Notes: a model not told the origin generated them from the letters alone. DNA of 64,000 bases from Streptomyces sp. B21-105 (GCF_036898465.1 NZ_JARUMJ010000001.1:4278001-4342000), one strand, 5' to 3'; counted from the stretch's first letter, positions 50,869-60,692 are shown. Made by a program: numbers and translations.

Positions 50869-51624
50869 ATGACCGATCCGCACGCCGCGTCCCGTCCCAC
50901 GCAAGCCGTCATCCTGGCCGGTGGCCAGGGGTCACGGCTGCGTCCTTACACCGATGACCGGCCCAAGCCGATGGTCGAGATCCCCGGCACGGGGACGCCG
51001 ATCATCGGCCATCAGCTTGTCTGGCTCGCCGAGGAGGGTGTGACGGACGTCGTCGTCTCCTGCGGACATCTCGCCGAGGTGCTGCAGGACTGGCTGAAGA
51101 CGGCCGATCTGCCCGTCGATGTCACCACGGTCGTGGAGACCGAGCCGCTGGGCCGTGGCGGTGGCCTGAAGTACGCGGCCGCTCGGCTGCCCCGTCCCGA
51201 CCGGCCCTGGTACGCCACGAACGGTGACATCTGGACCCGTTTCTCGCTGCGTGAGATGGCCGACTTCCACACCGAGCGGGACGCGATAGCGACTCTGGCG
51301 TTGGCGCGCCCGCGCATTCCGTGGGGTGCGGTGCAGACGGACGGCTTCGGTCACATCACGGACTTCATCGAGGCGCCGCCGACGACGTACGAGATCAATG
51401 CGGGTGTGTATGTGTTCTCGCCGGCGTTCGCGGGGCTGTTGCCGGAGCGTGGCGACCACGAGCGCACGACGTTCCCGCATCTGGCGCGTGAGCGGCGGCT
51501 GGCGGGTTTCCCGATCCCGCAGGGGGCGTACTGGCGGGCCATCGACACCGCGAAGGATCTGACGGAGGCGGCGAAGGAGCTCGCGGCGCAGGGCCGCCGA
51601 GGGCCGACTGAGGGTCAAGGCTGA
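50869..51624 (+). CDS. Nucleotidyltransferase (sugar-1-phosphate type, NTP_transferase)
   Basis: 251 residues from ATG 50869: QAVILAGGQGSRLRPYTDDR with PKPMVEI (nucleotide loop and Lys), VVSCGHLAEVLQDWL, VVETEPLGRGGGLKYAAARL (conserved LGTAG-like site), WYATNGDIWTRFSLREMADF (metal Asp), EINAGVYVFSPAF and IPQGAYWRAIDTAKDL (second Asp). It activates a sugar phosphate as NDP-sugar; the sugar is not decided by sequence. The C-terminus runs into the 33-bp repeat that follows. Confidence 0.9.
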   Translation: MTDPHAASRPTQAVILAGGQGSRLRPYTDDRPKPMVEIPGTGTPIIGHQLVWLAEEGVTDVVVSCGHLAEVLQDWLKTADLPVDVTTVVETEPLGRGGGLKYAAARLPRPDRPWYATNGDIWTRFSLREMADFHTERDAIATLALARPRIPWGAVQTDGFGHITDFIEAPPTTYEINAGVYVFSPAFAGLLPERGDHERTTFPHLARERRLAGFPIPQGAYWRAIDTAKDLTEAAKELAAQGRRGPTEGQG

Positions 51625-51673
51625 GGGCGACTGAGCTTCGCTGAGGGTCAAGGCTGAGGGCGACTGAGCTTCG
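51608..51673. repeat. Perfect 33-bp tandem duplication at the nucleotidyltransferase 3' end
   Basis: 51608-51640 and 51641-51673 are identical, each starting CTGAGGGTCAAGGCTGAGGG. Shorter CTGAGCTTCG and CTGAGCGTCG units continue to 51710. The first copy contains the gene's stop codon. Confidence 0.95.
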
Positions 51674-51718
51674 CTGAGCGTCGCTGAAAGGCCGCTGAGC
51701 TTCGCTGAACCAAGGGAG

Positions 51719-51753
51719 AAGGGTGCCGTGCGCTGTAAGCGCGCGGCACCCTT
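51719..51753. terminator. Bidirectional terminator
   Basis: AAGGGTGCCGTGCGC (51719-51733) pairs with GCGCGCGGCACCCTT (51739-51753) with one mismatch, between the convergent nucleotidyltransferase and DoxX genes. Confidence 0.9.
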
Positions 51754-51774
51754 CGTGCTCGCCTTCGGGTCGGT

Positions 51775-53478
51775 CTAGCCGAGGAGGCCGCCGACCAGGC
51801 CGGGCTGGCCGGAGGAGGTGGAGCCGCCGCCGCTGTTCGAGCCGCCGTCCGAGCCGCCGGAGCTGCTGGTGGCGCCGCCCGAGCTGGGGCCGGAGCTGGT
51901 GCTGGGGGCCTGCTCCTGCGGGGCGGAGCGCTCGGGCGGGGCCTGGCCGGCGGTGCCCTGGGTCTGGCTGGGCGCTCCGCCGCCGGTGCCGGTGTCGCGG
52001 GACTCGGGGGGTTCGCTGTCGGCGCCTGCCGTCGGGGCGGCCGAGGTGGCGCCCTGGGTGGGTGAGGTGGAGGCGGCGGGCTTGCGGGAGGCCTTGTGCG
52101 TGCCGGACTTCTCGGGCAGCGGCGAGCCGGGCAGTTCGTTGCGAGGGGGCTCGCCGGGGCCGGGGACGATCACCCGGTCGGCGTCGCGGACGGCGCCGCC
52201 GAGCAGGGAGCCGGTCAGCAGGGTCAGGCCGACGACGATCGCGGTGACGAGGGTGCCGCGGCGCAGGACGTAGCGGCGCAGTTCCCACAGGTCGGAACGG
52301 GGGCCCAGGCGGCGCCAGGCGCCGGCGGCGAGGCGGCCGTCGATGGAGTAGACGGGGGCGCCCGCGATGATCAGCGGCGACCAGGCGGCGAGGTAGATGA
52401 TGTGGGGGGTGTCGTAGGCCGGTGTGGCCTTCCAGCTGACGGTGACGATGAGCGCGGCGGAGAGTCCGGCTCCGACGACGGCGGCGACGCGCTGCCAGCA
52501 GCCGAGGACGGTGAGGACGCCGACGACGACCTGGAGGAAGGCGATGACGAGGCCGGAGCCGACGGGGTGGTGGAGGGCGAACTGGTGCAGGGGTTCGGCG
52601 ACTTCCCAGGGGTGCAGGGTGTTCAGCCACTTGACCATCGAGCCGCGTTTGCCGCCGTCGAAGTAGACGGGGTCGCAGAGCTTGCCCATGCCGGCGTAGA
52701 TGGAGATGAAGCCGAGGAAGATGCGCAGCGGGAGCAGGACCACGCCGAGGTTCATCCGGCGGCCCGGGAAGTAGGCGTGGCGGGCCGGGTCGTCGCCGTG
52801 GCGTCGGGTGCGGGGGGTGCGGGGGCGGTCGGGGTCGGGGCCGGGGCTGGTGGGGCCGAAGTCCTCGAACCGGGCGTCGTCGTAGGCGGGTTCGTCGTAG
52901 GCGCTGCCTACGGTGCGCATGTTCGGCAGGATGCGGTTCTCGCCGGCTGCGGGCCGGCGTTGGGCGCCGACGACGGGGGTCTCGAGGGTCTGTGCGGCGA
53001 GGTCGCTGTCGTGTCCCCGGTCGTATCCGCGGTCGTATCCGCCGTCGTATCCGCGGTCGCCGGTGCCGACGCGGGGGATGACCTGGGTGGCTCCGGCGTC
53101 GGCCGCGGGTGGTTCGCCGTGGCCGATGCTGCCTGCCCGCACGGCCTGGAGCAGTCGGTGGGCGCCGGTGTCGTCGGGTGCGGACTTGCCGCTCCAGACG
53201 ACGGCTCGCCGGCGACCCGCGGAGGTGGCGGCCGCTCTGCCCACCGCCCCGACGGCGGCCATGCGCGCGGTGTCATCGATGGCGCTCACGTGCCGGGCGA
53301 TCCGCGGGTTTTGGTTACGCCGCGTCGACGCGTTGAGCTGCACGCGGAAGCTCGCGTGGCTGACGATGATCTGCGCCGGGTCGCTCGGCACCTTCACCAT
53401 GCTCAGCGCGGGAGCGTCGTCGAATCCCGACGAGCGGTCCCCCGTGGGTGTGCGGGGTGTTCTGGTGTCCACACTCAT
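51775..53478 (-). CDS. DoxX-like membrane protein with long disordered ends
   Basis: 567 residues. The cytoplasmic N-terminal 240 residues are polar, with a repeat GYDGGYDRGYDRGHDSD. The membrane part (about 245-430) is DoxX-like: LLPLRIFLGFISIYAGMGKL, GSGLVIAFLQVVVGVLTVLG, VVGAGLSAALIVTVSWKATP, IIYLAAWSPLIIAGAPVYSI and one later helix VTAIVVGLTLLTGSLLGGAV. The last 125 residues are a Pro/Ser/Gly-rich outside tail. DoxX relatives take part in thiosulfate, quinone or redox reactions; the exact role here is unknown. The gene starts 216 bp from rlmB's end. Confidence 0.87.
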   Translation of the reverse strand: MSVDTRTPRTPTGDRSSGFDDAPALSMVKVPSDPAQIIVSHASFRVQLNASTRRNQNPRIARHVSAIDDTARMAAVGAVGRAAATSAGRRRAVVWSGKSAPDDTGAHRLLQAVRAGSIGHGEPPAADAGATQVIPRVGTGDRGYDGGYDRGYDRGHDSDLAAQTLETPVVGAQRRPAAGENRILPNMRTVGSAYDEPAYDDARFEDFGPTSPGPDPDRPRTPRTRRHGDDPARHAYFPGRRMNLGVVLLPLRIFLGFISIYAGMGKLCDPVYFDGGKRGSMVKWLNTLHPWEVAEPLHQFALHHPVGSGLVIAFLQVVVGVLTVLGCWQRVAAVVGAGLSAALIVTVSWKATPAYDTPHIIYLAAWSPLIIAGAPVYSIDGRLAAGAWRRLGPRSDLWELRRYVLRRGTLVTAIVVGLTLLTGSLLGGAVRDADRVIVPGPGEPPRNELPGSPLPEKSGTHKASRKPAASTSPTQGATSAAPTAGADSEPPESRDTGTGGGAPSQTQGTAGQAPPERSAPQEQAPSTSSGPSSGGATSSSGGSDGGSNSGGGSTSSGQPGLVGGLLG

Positions 53479-53694
53479 CTAACCGAGTGACGTGTGGTTA
53501 GGACACTGCTTTGACTCGCTGGATCTGTCCGGACTCCGTCAAGGTTGCACTTCGCGCCGGGATTGACCCGTTCAGGTGAACTCGCGGACGGGTGTTCCCT
53601 CACCCCGGGCATGTCGCCGGGCATGTCACGTGACATGACGCCGGCACGCCGCCGAGCCCACCCGAGCCGCGTCAGGCTCCCGCGGCGCGCCGCG

Positions 53695-54636
53695 TCAGGC
53701 CCTGCGGCGAGCCGCCTCGTACAGCACGATGCCCGCCGCCACACCGGCGTTGAGCGATTCCGCGCCGCCCGGCATCGGGATCCGGACGCGGAAGTCGCAG
53801 GTCTCGCCGACCAGTCGGGACAGCCCCTTGCCCTCGCTGCCGACGACGATGACGACCGGGCCGTCGAGCGCCTTCAGGGTGCCGACCTCGTGCTCGCCGT
53901 CGGCGGCCAGGCCGACCACCGCGATGCCGGCCTTCTTGTAGGCCTCCAGGGCCCGGGTGAGGTTGGTGGCGCGGGCGACCGGGGTGCGGGCGGCCGTGCC
54001 GGCGGAGGTCTTCCAGGCGCCGGCCGTCATGCCGGCCGCGCGACGCTCGGGGACGACGACGCCGTGCCCGCCGAAGGCGGAGACCGAGCGGACGACGGCG
54101 CCCAGGTTGCGCGGGTCGGTGACGCCGTCGAGGGCGACGATCAGCGGGTCCTCGCCGTTGTCGTAGGCGGCGGACGCCAGGTCCTCGGGGTGCGCGTACT
54201 CGTAGGGCGGGACCTGGAGGACCAGGCCCTGGTGGTTGAGGCCGTTGGTCATGCGGTCCAGCTCGGGGCGCGGGGCCTCCATGAGGTGGATGCCGCCGCG
54301 TTCGCCGGCGAGCTGGAGCGCTTCGCGCACGCGCTCGTCGTTGTCGATGAACTGCTGGACGTACAGCATCGTGGCGGGCACGCCCTCGCGCAGCGCCTCG
54401 ACGACCGGGTTGCGGCCGACGACCATCTCGGACGTGCCCTTGCCGCCGCGGCCGCGCGGCGCGGGCCGGCGCGCGGTCTGCTTCGCCTTGGCGTTGGCGA
54501 TGCGGTTCGCCTTGTGCTTCTTGCGCATCTCGGCGGGCGGGGTCGGGCCCTTGCCCTCGAGGCCCTTGCGTCGCTGGCCGCCACTGCCGACCTGCGCGCC
54601 CTTCTTGCCGGACATGCGGCGGTTGTTGGCTGCCAT
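53695..54636 (-). CDS. rlmB: 23S rRNA (guanosine-2'-O)-methyltransferase RlmB / SpoU family
   Basis: 313 residues. A basic, unfolded lead of about 65 residues ([20 protein letters not shown]) is followed by the substrate-binding domain ([20 protein letters not shown]) and the SPOUT knot: [40 protein letters not shown] and [20 protein letters not shown]. It methylates the ribose of a 23S rRNA guanosine in the peptidyl-transferase region (Gm2251 in E. coli). It lies after cysS, as in many actinobacteria. Confidence 0.93.
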   Translation of the reverse strand: MAANNRRMSGKKGAQVGSGGQRRKGLEGKGPTPPAEMRKKHKANRIANAKAKQTARRPAPRGRGGKGTSEMVVGRNPVVEALREGVPATMLYVQQFIDNDERVREALQLAGERGGIHLMEAPRPELDRMTNGLNHQGLVLQVPPYEYAHPEDLASAAYDNGEDPLIVALDGVTDPRNLGAVVRSVSAFGGHGVVVPERRAAGMTAGAWKTSAGTAARTPVARATNLTRALEAYKKAGIAVVGLAADGEHEVGTLKALDGPVVIVVGSEGKGLSRLVGETCDFRVRIPMPGGAESLNAGVAAGIVLYEAARRRA

Positions 54637-54839
54637 GTGTCTCTCGTCTCCGTGAGCGTCGTACGTATGTCGTATGCGGTCTTATGCAGTGTGCCGCCCG
54701 GACGGCCGGGCGGCACAGTCGATCAAGGACGGGACTCCGTGCGGAGTCCCGCCGCGGCACCAGGATGCGTCCGACCTACACGGATTCACCTGATCTGCCA
54801 GAACCTGTCCGGATCCGCCCGAACCTGTCCCGATCCGTC

Positions 54840-56240
54840 CTAGCGCGGGCCCAGTGTCCAGCGCGGGCCCTGTGGGCTGTCCTCGATGGTCAGGCCGGAC
54901 TGGGCGAGTTGGTCGCGGATGGCGTCCGCGGTCCCCCAGTCCTTGCGTGCGCGGGCGGACTCGCGCTGGTCGAGGACGAGTCGTACGAGGCTGTCGACCA
55001 CGCCGTGCAGGTCCTCGCCCCGGCTCTCCCCGCCGGCCCACCGGGCGTCCAGCGGGTCCAGGCCGAGGACGCCGAGCATGGCGCGGACCTCGGCGAGGCG
55101 GGCCACCGCGGCTTCCTTGTCGTCGGCGGCGAGGGCCGAGTTCCCCTGCCGGACCGTGGTGTGCACGATGGCCAGTGCCTGCGGGACGCCGAGGTCGTCG
55201 TCCATCGCGTCGGCGAAGGCGGGCGGCACCTCGGCGGCCGGCTCGACGACTCCCCCGGCCTTCTCGACGACGCGCTGCACGAAGCCCTCGATCCGCGCGA
55301 ACGCCGACTCGGCCTCGCGCAGGGCTTCCTCGCTGTACTCGATCATCGAGCGGTAGTGGGGGGTGCCGAGGTAGTAGCGCAGCACGATGGGCCGCCACTG
55401 CTTGACCATCTCGGAGACGAGGACGCTGTTGCCCAGCGACTTCGACATTTTCTCGCCGCTCATGGTGACCCAGGCGTTGTGCACCCAGTAGCGCGCGAAC
55501 TCGTCGCCGAAGGCCTTGGCCTGGGCGATCTCGTTCTCGTGGTGCGGGAAGATCAGATCGAGGCCGCCGCCGTGGATGTCGAAGACGGGGCCGAGGTATT
55601 TGTGCGCCATCGCCGAGCATTCGAGGTGCCAGCCGGGACGGCCGCGGCCCCAGGGCGTCTCCCAGCTCGGCTCTCCCGGCTTGACGGACTTCCACAGGGC
55701 GAAGTCGCGCTGGTCGCGCTTGCCGGTCTCGCCGTCCGCCGAGGGCTGGAGCAGGTTGTCCAGTTCCTGGTTGGACAGCTGGAGGTACTCCGGGAAGGAA
55801 CGCACGTCGAAGTAGACGTTGCCGTCGGACTCGTAGGCGTGGCCGCGCTCGATCAGGCCGCGCATCATCTCGATCATCTCGGGGACGTGGCCGGTGGCGC
55901 GGGGTTCGTAGGTCGGCGGCAGGCAACCCAGCGCCTGGTAGCCGTCGTTGAAGGCGCGCTCGTTCTCGTACCCGATCGACCACCAGGGGCGGCCCTGGTC
56001 GTGCGACTTGGCGATGATCTTGTCGTCGATGTCGGTGACGTTGCGGATGAACGTGACGTCGTAGCCGCGGTGGGTGAACCAGCGGCGCATGATGTCGAAG
56101 TTCAGGTTCGAGCGGACGTGCCCGATGTGCGGGGCGGCCTGCACGGTGGCGCCACAGAGGTAGATCGAGACGCAACCCGGTGTGAGCGGGGCGAAGTCAC
56201 GGATCTGCCGGGCGCTGGTGTCGTACAGGCGAATAGTCAC
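54840..56240 (-). CDS. cysS: Cysteinyl-tRNA synthetase
   Basis: 466 residues from GTG 56240 (MTIRLYDTSARQIRDFAPLT). GTG 56243 directly before it sits too close to the GGAG. Seen: zinc Cys in SIYLCGATVQAAPHIGHVRS (HIGH box), WHLECSAMAHKYLGPVFDIH (Cys and His zinc ligands), GLDLIFPHHENEIAQAKAFG, and GEKMSKSLGNSVLVSEMV (KMSKS). The C-terminal helical anticodon domain ends QGPRWTLGPR. It precedes rlmB by 203 bp. Confidence 0.97.
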   Translation of the reverse strand: MTIRLYDTSARQIRDFAPLTPGCVSIYLCGATVQAAPHIGHVRSNLNFDIMRRWFTHRGYDVTFIRNVTDIDDKIIAKSHDQGRPWWSIGYENERAFNDGYQALGCLPPTYEPRATGHVPEMIEMMRGLIERGHAYESDGNVYFDVRSFPEYLQLSNQELDNLLQPSADGETGKRDQRDFALWKSVKPGEPSWETPWGRGRPGWHLECSAMAHKYLGPVFDIHGGGLDLIFPHHENEIAQAKAFGDEFARYWVHNAWVTMSGEKMSKSLGNSVLVSEMVKQWRPIVLRYYLGTPHYRSMIEYSEEALREAESAFARIEGFVQRVVEKAGGVVEPAAEVPPAFADAMDDDLGVPQALAIVHTTVRQGNSALAADDKEAAVARLAEVRAMLGVLGLDPLDARWAGGESRGEDLHGVVDSLVRLVLDQRESARARKDWGTADAIRDQLAQSGLTIEDSPQGPRWTLGPR

Positions 56241-56412
56241 CACTCCAGGGTAGTGGGCCCGGGGCGATGTCCGACACCTTCACCGGGCAGGCCCCTGGCG
56301 GACCGTCTGGCGGACCGGGGAGGGCGGGACGGCCTGTCCCCTCGCGCCCTCGCGCCCTCGCGCCGCCGCCGTCGTCCTCGCGCCTCACGTCTCGCGCCTC
56401 ACGACGGCGTGG

Positions 56413-56955
56413 TCATGCCTGCCGCACCACCAGGGCCGTGGCCACCGCCATCAGGCCCTCGCCGCGGCCGGGGAAGCCCAGTCCGTCCGTCGTCGCTCCG
56501 GACACGGACACCGGGGCGCCCGCAGCGTCCGACAGCAGCTTCTGGGCCTCGTCGCGGCGTTTGCCGATCTTGGGGCGGGGTCCGACGACCTGCACGGCGA
56601 CGTTGCCGATGAGGAAACCGGCCTCGCGGACGATCCGGGCCGCCTCGGTGAGGAGGGTGACGCCCGACGCGCCGGACCACTCGGGGCGTCCGGTGCCGAA
56701 GTGCTGTCCCAGGTCGCCGAGTCCGGCGGCGGAGAAGAGCGCGTTGCAGGCGGCGTGCGCGACGACGTCCGCGTCGGAGTGGCCGGCCAGTCCGGGGCCC
56801 TCGCCCTCCCACTTGAGGCCGGCGCACCACAGTTCGCGGCCGTCTTCGAAGGCGTGGATGTCGGTGCCGATGCCCACCTGCGGGAGCGGCACGCTGCCGA
56901 CGGGCGTCTCGTAGGCCGTTTCAGGAGCCGTTTCAGGAGCCGTTTCAGAAGCCAT
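56413..56955 (-). CDS. ispF: 2-C-methyl-D-erythritol 2,4-cyclodiphosphate synthase
   Basis: 180 residues. The first 17 ([17 protein letters not shown]) come from a 12-bp DNA repeat. The IspF core follows: [20 protein letters not shown] (zinc Asp-x-His), [20 protein letters not shown] (zinc His), [40 protein letters not shown] and [22 protein letters not shown]-pathway step five, making isoprenoid precursors. It overlaps ispD by 11 bp. Confidence 0.97.
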   Translation of the reverse strand: MASETAPETAPETAYETPVGSVPLPQVGIGTDIHAFEDGRELWCAGLKWEGEGPGLAGHSDADVVAHAACNALFSAAGLGDLGQHFGTGRPEWSGASGVTLLTEAARIVREAGFLIGNVAVQVVGPRPKIGKRRDEAQKLLSDAAGAPVSVSGATTDGLGFPGRGEGLMAVATALVVRQA

Positions 56956-57697
56956 CGTTGAGCCTCCTGCGGGCCAGGACCGCTTCGGCGAGGACCAGGT
57001 CGAGGGGGCGGGTGACCTTGAAGGCCTCCTCGTGACCGGGGACGACGACGACCGTCAGACCGAGTTGTTCGACCATGCTCGCGTCGTCGGTGACGTTGTC
57101 CGTGACGGTTTCGTGGGCGCGGACGAGGGTGGCGCGGTCGAAGCCCTGCGGGGTCTGCACGGCCCGCAGCCGGGCGCGGTCGGGAGTGGCGACGACCGGT
57201 TCGGGGTCGCCCGCGGTCTCGGCCGGACGGACCTCCTTGACGGTGTCGGCGAGCGGCAGCGCCGGGACGACCGCCGGGGCGCCGTGGCGTACCGCCTCGA
57301 TGACGGCGTCCACCGTGTCGACGGGGACCAGGGGGCGGGCGGCGTCGTGGACCAGCACGATGTCGTGGCCGGGCGGCAGCGCGTCCAGGCCCAGTTTCAC
57401 GGACTCCTGGCGGGACTCGCCGCCGGGGACGACCAGGAAGTCGGTGCGGTCGGGCAGCGCGTGCGCGTCGAGCAGCGACTTGACCTCGGCGGCGCCGTCC
57501 GGCGGGGCCACGACGACGACGAGGGAGACCGCGCGGGACGCGGCGAGTGCGCGCACCGCGTGGATCAGCATGGGCGTGCCGCTGAGCGTGCGGAGCGCTT
57601 TGGGGGCGCCCGGACCGAGGCGGACACCTCGCCCGGCGGCCGGAATCACCGCCGCGGTGCGGGCCGGCGCGGGGGAGGGACGCGAATCGTCAGACAT
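56945..57697 (-). CDS. ispD: 2-C-methyl-D-erythritol 4-phosphate cytidylyltransferase
   Basis: 250 residues: [20 protein letters not shown] with [11 protein letters not shown] (nucleotide loop, Arg and Lys), [40 protein letters not shown] (metal region), [20 protein letters not shown] and [20 protein letters not shown], then [22 protein letters not shown]-pathway step three. Coupled to ispF by overlap. carD lies 399 bp upstream on the same strand, so an own promoter is likely. Confidence 0.96.
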   Translation of the reverse strand: MSDDSRPSPAPARTAAVIPAAGRGVRLGPGAPKALRTLSGTPMLIHAVRALAASRAVSLVVVVAPPDGAAEVKSLLDAHALPDRTDFLVVPGGESRQESVKLGLDALPPGHDIVLVHDAARPLVPVDTVDAVIEAVRHGAPAVVPALPLADTVKEVRPAETAGDPEPVVATPDRARLRAVQTPQGFDRATLVRAHETVTDNVTDDASMVEQLGLTVVVVPGHEEAFKVTRPLDLVLAEAVLARRRLNDGF

Positions 57698-58096
57698 CGG
57701 TTCCTGTCAGGTTTGTGTGCTGGCCTGGCGTGGGTATGGCCTGGGAAGTGCCGGGCGCGACGCCTTGACCGGACCCTTCCGTGACGTGCCGGTCAGGCGG
57801 CAGCCCGGGCCCGGCACATCAAGTATCGGGGGATCAGCACCCTCGTGGGGGCGGTACGGATCGGTCGACTCGTCGGCGGGTGCGCACCGGGAGGCACACA
57901 GGACGGCACGCACACCGGACGACACAGGGCGAGCGCGCTGAGAGCGCGAGCACGGAAACAGCGAGCAGGGTGCGCGCGGCGGTGTCCGTTCGCGAGGGTG
58001 CGAACATGCCGCAGCGCCCGGCGACGGGGATACGTCATCGGGCACCGCGGCAGTTCAGTGTTCCTCAGTGTGCTGAAGACCGGTCCAGGCCCGGCG
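57698..58096. other. 399-bp spacer between carD and ispD
   Basis: Open frames exist but have noise-like composition (Arg/Pro/Ala-rich, no recognisable fold or ribosome site). I see repeated CGGACGACACAGG- and GCGAGCGCGCTGAGAGCGCG-like palindromic pieces around 57910-57950 and nothing I would call a gene. Confidence 0.6.
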
Positions 58097-58579
58097 TCAG
58101 GACGCGAGAACCTCGTCGAGCAGGGCTTCCGCCTTGTCCTCGTTGGTGTTCTCCGCGAGAGCGAGCTCGCTCACCAGGATCTGGCGAGCCTTGGCGAGCA
58201 TGCGCTTCTCACCTGCGGAGAGTCCGCGCTCGCGCTCACGACGCCACAGGTCACGCACGACTTCCGCGACCTTGATGACATCGCCGGAGGCGAGCTTCTC
58301 CAGATTTGCCTTGTAACGACGCGACCAGTTTGTGGGCTCCTCGGCGTACGGCGCGCGCAGCACCTCGAAGACCCGGTCCAGCCCGTCCTGACCGACCACA
58401 TCACGCACGCCGACGAACTCCGCATTGTCCGCTGGCACACGTACCGTCAGGTCACCCTGAGCGACCTTCAGGACCAAGTAGGTCTTGTCCACGCCTTTGA
58501 TCTGGCGAGTTTCGATAGCCTCGATCAGCGCGGCCCCGTGATGGGGATAGACCACGGTGTCGCCAACCTTGAACGTCAT
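58097..58579 (-). CDS. carD: CarD/CdnL-family RNA polymerase-binding regulator
   Basis: 160 residues: RNAP-interaction Tudor-like domain [60 protein letters not shown], then the helical DNA-binding part [20 protein letters not shown] (Trp that wedges the -10 upstream fork), [20 protein letters not shown] and [20 protein letters not shown]. It stabilises open complexes at rRNA and other promoters and is essential in mycobacteria. ATG 58579 follows AAGGGGTACC. Confidence 0.96.
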   Translation of the reverse strand: MTFKVGDTVVYPHHGAALIEAIETRQIKGVDKTYLVLKVAQGDLTVRVPADNAEFVGVRDVVGQDGLDRVFEVLRAPYAEEPTNWSRRYKANLEKLASGDVIKVAEVVRDLWRRERERGLSAGEKRMLAKARQILVSELALAENTNEDKAEALLDEVLAS

Positions 58580-59208
58580 GTGACAGGTACCCCTTCCGTG
58601 GCTATCCAGGGTAACACGGAAACTGCGGTTCCTGAATGACGTTTTCGCAGGTCAGGGCATATCTCGGGGCTTGACAACTGCGACAGGAACGTGCTGCGGA
58701 GGGTCGCCGGAAGCGGGTATTCGCAGGTCGGAGCCGTTCTCCGAGGGGGGCGAAACGCGTACGTTACACGCATCCGGAGGCCCGCCCGATCGGCCGAACG
58801 TCCACATATGTCCGCTTGCGCATGTGCGACTTCCGCTACTCCGTTCGGCGCCACTGGCCCGTTACCGTTCGTTTCCGGAATTGATCATCGGCCGTTCGGC
58901 CGGGGCCGTGATCAATTCCCCGGACCGTCTCGCATTCCTTCACGGAAAATCCGCGAGGGCGTGTCGACGGCGCTTATCTGAATGACGGACGAGCAGGGGG
59001 ACGACTGGTGAAGCCAAAGTGACTGACGGGTTGCTTCTGACTCCTGGGACACGCGTGACGGATGTACCCCCTCCGCCCGCGATCGCCGAAGAGGCGGGTC
59101 GGGTGCGGCGGCGCGGGAAGGGCTCGATAACCTGAGGCCCCTGACTGACCCTTAGGGCGGCTTTGTTCAACAGAGAGCCGTCCGTGCGTTCAAGGAGTTG
59201 CCGCAGCC
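58580..59208. other. 629-bp divergent regulatory region between carD and the lipoprotein gene
   Basis: No gene is supported. It contains promoter-like sequence for carD, a long perfect inverted repeat GGAATTGATCA (58877-58887) with TGATCAATTCC (58909-58919), and a less GC-rich stretch with repeated CCGTTCGGC/GTTCG motifs. Such a large gap is unusual in this window. Confidence 0.6.
58877..58919. repeat. Perfect 11-bp inverted repeat with 21-bp spacer
   Basis: GGAATTGATCA and TGATCAATTCC; the outer bases CC and CCGG continue the symmetry loosely. Each arm contains the palindrome TGATCA. It could be a paired operator or a stem-loop. Confidence 0.85.
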
Positions 59209-59865
59209 GTGAGCAGCAGCCTTCGACGCGGCGTCCTCGCCGCTTCCGCCATCGCGTTCTCGATCGCCTCGCTCGCCGCCTGCGGCGCCGGAAACGACTC
59301 CCAGACCCTGGAGATCAAGCCGGACAACGCCGCCGCCCAGGTCGGCGACATCAAGCTGCAGAACGTCGTCGTGATCACCCAGCCCGACCTGGAGGCCACC
59401 GGGCCCGCCGTGATCTCGGCGACCGTCTTCAACGCCGACGACGATCCGCAGACGCTCGACTCCATCACCCTCGACGGCACCGGCACGTCCGCCGAGCTCA
59501 AGCCCGCCAAGGGCAAGGGCGAGCTGACGATCCCGGCCCACGGCTCGCTCGTCATCGGCGGCGCGAACAACGCCTCCGCCGTCCTGCCGAGCGGCCGTGA
59601 GTCCGTCAAGAACGGCGACGCGCAGGACGTCACCTTCACGTTCAGCAAGACCGGCGCGGTCAAGGTGGCCGCCTTCGTCGTGCCGGCCGAGGGCTACTTC
59701 TCCGGCTGGGGTCCGAGCAAGATGCCGAGCGCGTCGGCGTCCGCCTCCAAGGACACGTCAAAGTCGCCCTCGGAGTCGGCGAGCGAGGGCGACACCGCCG
59801 GATCCGGCTCGCCTTCTCCGTCCGGCTCGGCGAGCCCCTCGAACAGCCCGGCAGCGGGCAGCTGA
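59209..59865 (+). CDS. Secreted lipoprotein (DUF461/PCuAC-like)
   Basis: 218 residues from GTG 59209 (AAGGAG 11 nt upstream). The signal peptide ends in the lipobox SLAAC (about 21-25). The beta-rich domain (GDIKLQNVVVITQPDLEATG, PAVISATVFNADDDPQTLDS, GELTIPAHGSLVIGGANNAS, SVKNGDAQDVTFTFSKTGAV) has the pattern of periplasmic copper-chaperone-like folds, but the His/Met copper ligands are missing. The last 50 residues are Ser/Pro/Ala-rich. It is convergent with phoP. Role unknown; proximity to phoRP is conserved in Streptomyces. Confidence 0.82.
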   Translation: MSSSLRRGVLAASAIAFSIASLAACGAGNDSQTLEIKPDNAAAQVGDIKLQNVVVITQPDLEATGPAVISATVFNADDDPQTLDSITLDGTGTSAELKPAKGKGELTIPAHGSLVIGGANNASAVLPSGRESVKNGDAQDVTFTFSKTGAVKVAAFVVPAEGYFSGWGPSKMPSASASASKDTSKSPSESASEGDTAGSGSPSPSGSASPSNSPAAGS

Positions 59866-59913
59866 CGCCCGGCCGTACCAGTTCACGGCCTGTCCGCGCT
59901 CCGCACGGACATG

Positions 59914-59948
59914 AGGAGGGCGGCACCCGACACGGGTGCCGCCCTCCT
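59914..59948. terminator. Bidirectional terminator between lipoprotein gene and phoP
   Basis: A perfect 15-bp stem (59914-59928 with 59934-59948; left arm AGGAGGGCGGCACCC) around a 5-nt loop, ending in TTCG. Confidence 0.93.
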
Positions 59949-60011
59949 TCGTTCTCACCCGGCCGAGCACGACTACGACATACGGCCTACGGGCTTACGG
60001 GCCACTACGGC

Positions 60012-60692
60012 TTACGGCTCGAATTTGTAGCCGAGGCCCCGCACCGTCACCAGGTAGCGCGGCGCGCCCGGGTCCGGCTCGATCTTTGCGCGCAGACGCT
60101 TGACGTGGACGTCGAGGGTCTTGGTGTCGCCCACATAGTCGGCGCCCCAGACCCGGTCGATGAGCTGCATACGGGTCAGGACGCGCCCGGCGTTGCGCAG
60201 CAGCATCTCCAGCAGGTCGAACTCCTTGAGCGGGAGGTCGACCTTGGAACCGGAGACCGTCACCACGTGCCGGTCGACGTCCATCCGGACCGGGCCGGCC
60301 TCCAGCGCCGCCGGGGCCGACTCCTCGGGCTCGCCCCGCCGGCGCAGGACGGCCCGGATACGGGCGACCAGCTCGCGCGAGGAGAAGGGCTTGGTGACGT
60401 AGTCGTCGGCTCCTATCTCCAGGCCGACGACCTTGTCGATCTCGCTGTCCTTGGCGGTCACCATGATCACGGGGACGTTGGAGCGGCCGCGCAGCTGGCG
60501 GCAGACCTCCGTGCCGGGCAGCCCCGGCAGCATCAGGTCGAGGAGGACGAGGTCGGCGCCGTTGCGCTCGAACTCGTCGAGTCCGTCGGGCCCGGTGGTC
60601 GCGACGGCGACCTCGAAGCCCTCCTTGCGGAGCATGTACGACAGGGCGTCGGAGAAGGACTCCTCGTCCTCGACGACAAGCACTCGGGTCAC
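60012..60692 (-). CDS. phoP: Response regulator PhoP (OmpR family)
   Basis: 226 residues. Receiver: RVLVVEDEESFSDALSYML (acidic pair), ADLVLLDLMLPGLPGTEVCR (phosphorylated Asp), PVIMVTAKDSEIDKVVGLE, GADDYVTKPFSSRELVARI (Lys). Winged-helix output: LPLKEFDLLEMLLRNAGRVL, TRMQLIDRVWGADYVGDTKT and LDVHVKRLRAKIEPDPGAPR. It binds PHO boxes (GTTCACC repeats) under phosphate shortage and in Streptomyces also lowers antibiotic production. Downstream of phoR by 68 bp in one operon. Confidence 0.96.
   Translation of the reverse strand: MTRVLVVEDEESFSDALSYMLRKEGFEVAVATTGPDGLDEFERNGADLVLLDLMLPGLPGTEVCRQLRGRSNVPVIMVTAKDSEIDKVVGLEIGADDYVTKPFSSRELVARIRAVLRRRGEPEESAPAALEAGPVRMDVDRHVVTVSGSKVDLPLKEFDLLEMLLRNAGRVLTRMQLIDRVWGADYVGDTKTLDVHVKRLRAKIEPDPGAPRYLVTVRGLGYKFEP

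Noticed and set aside
57707..58045. Minus-strand open frame between ispD and carD
   Set aside because: No ribosome site, no fold-like pattern, Arg/Pro/Ser-rich throughout.
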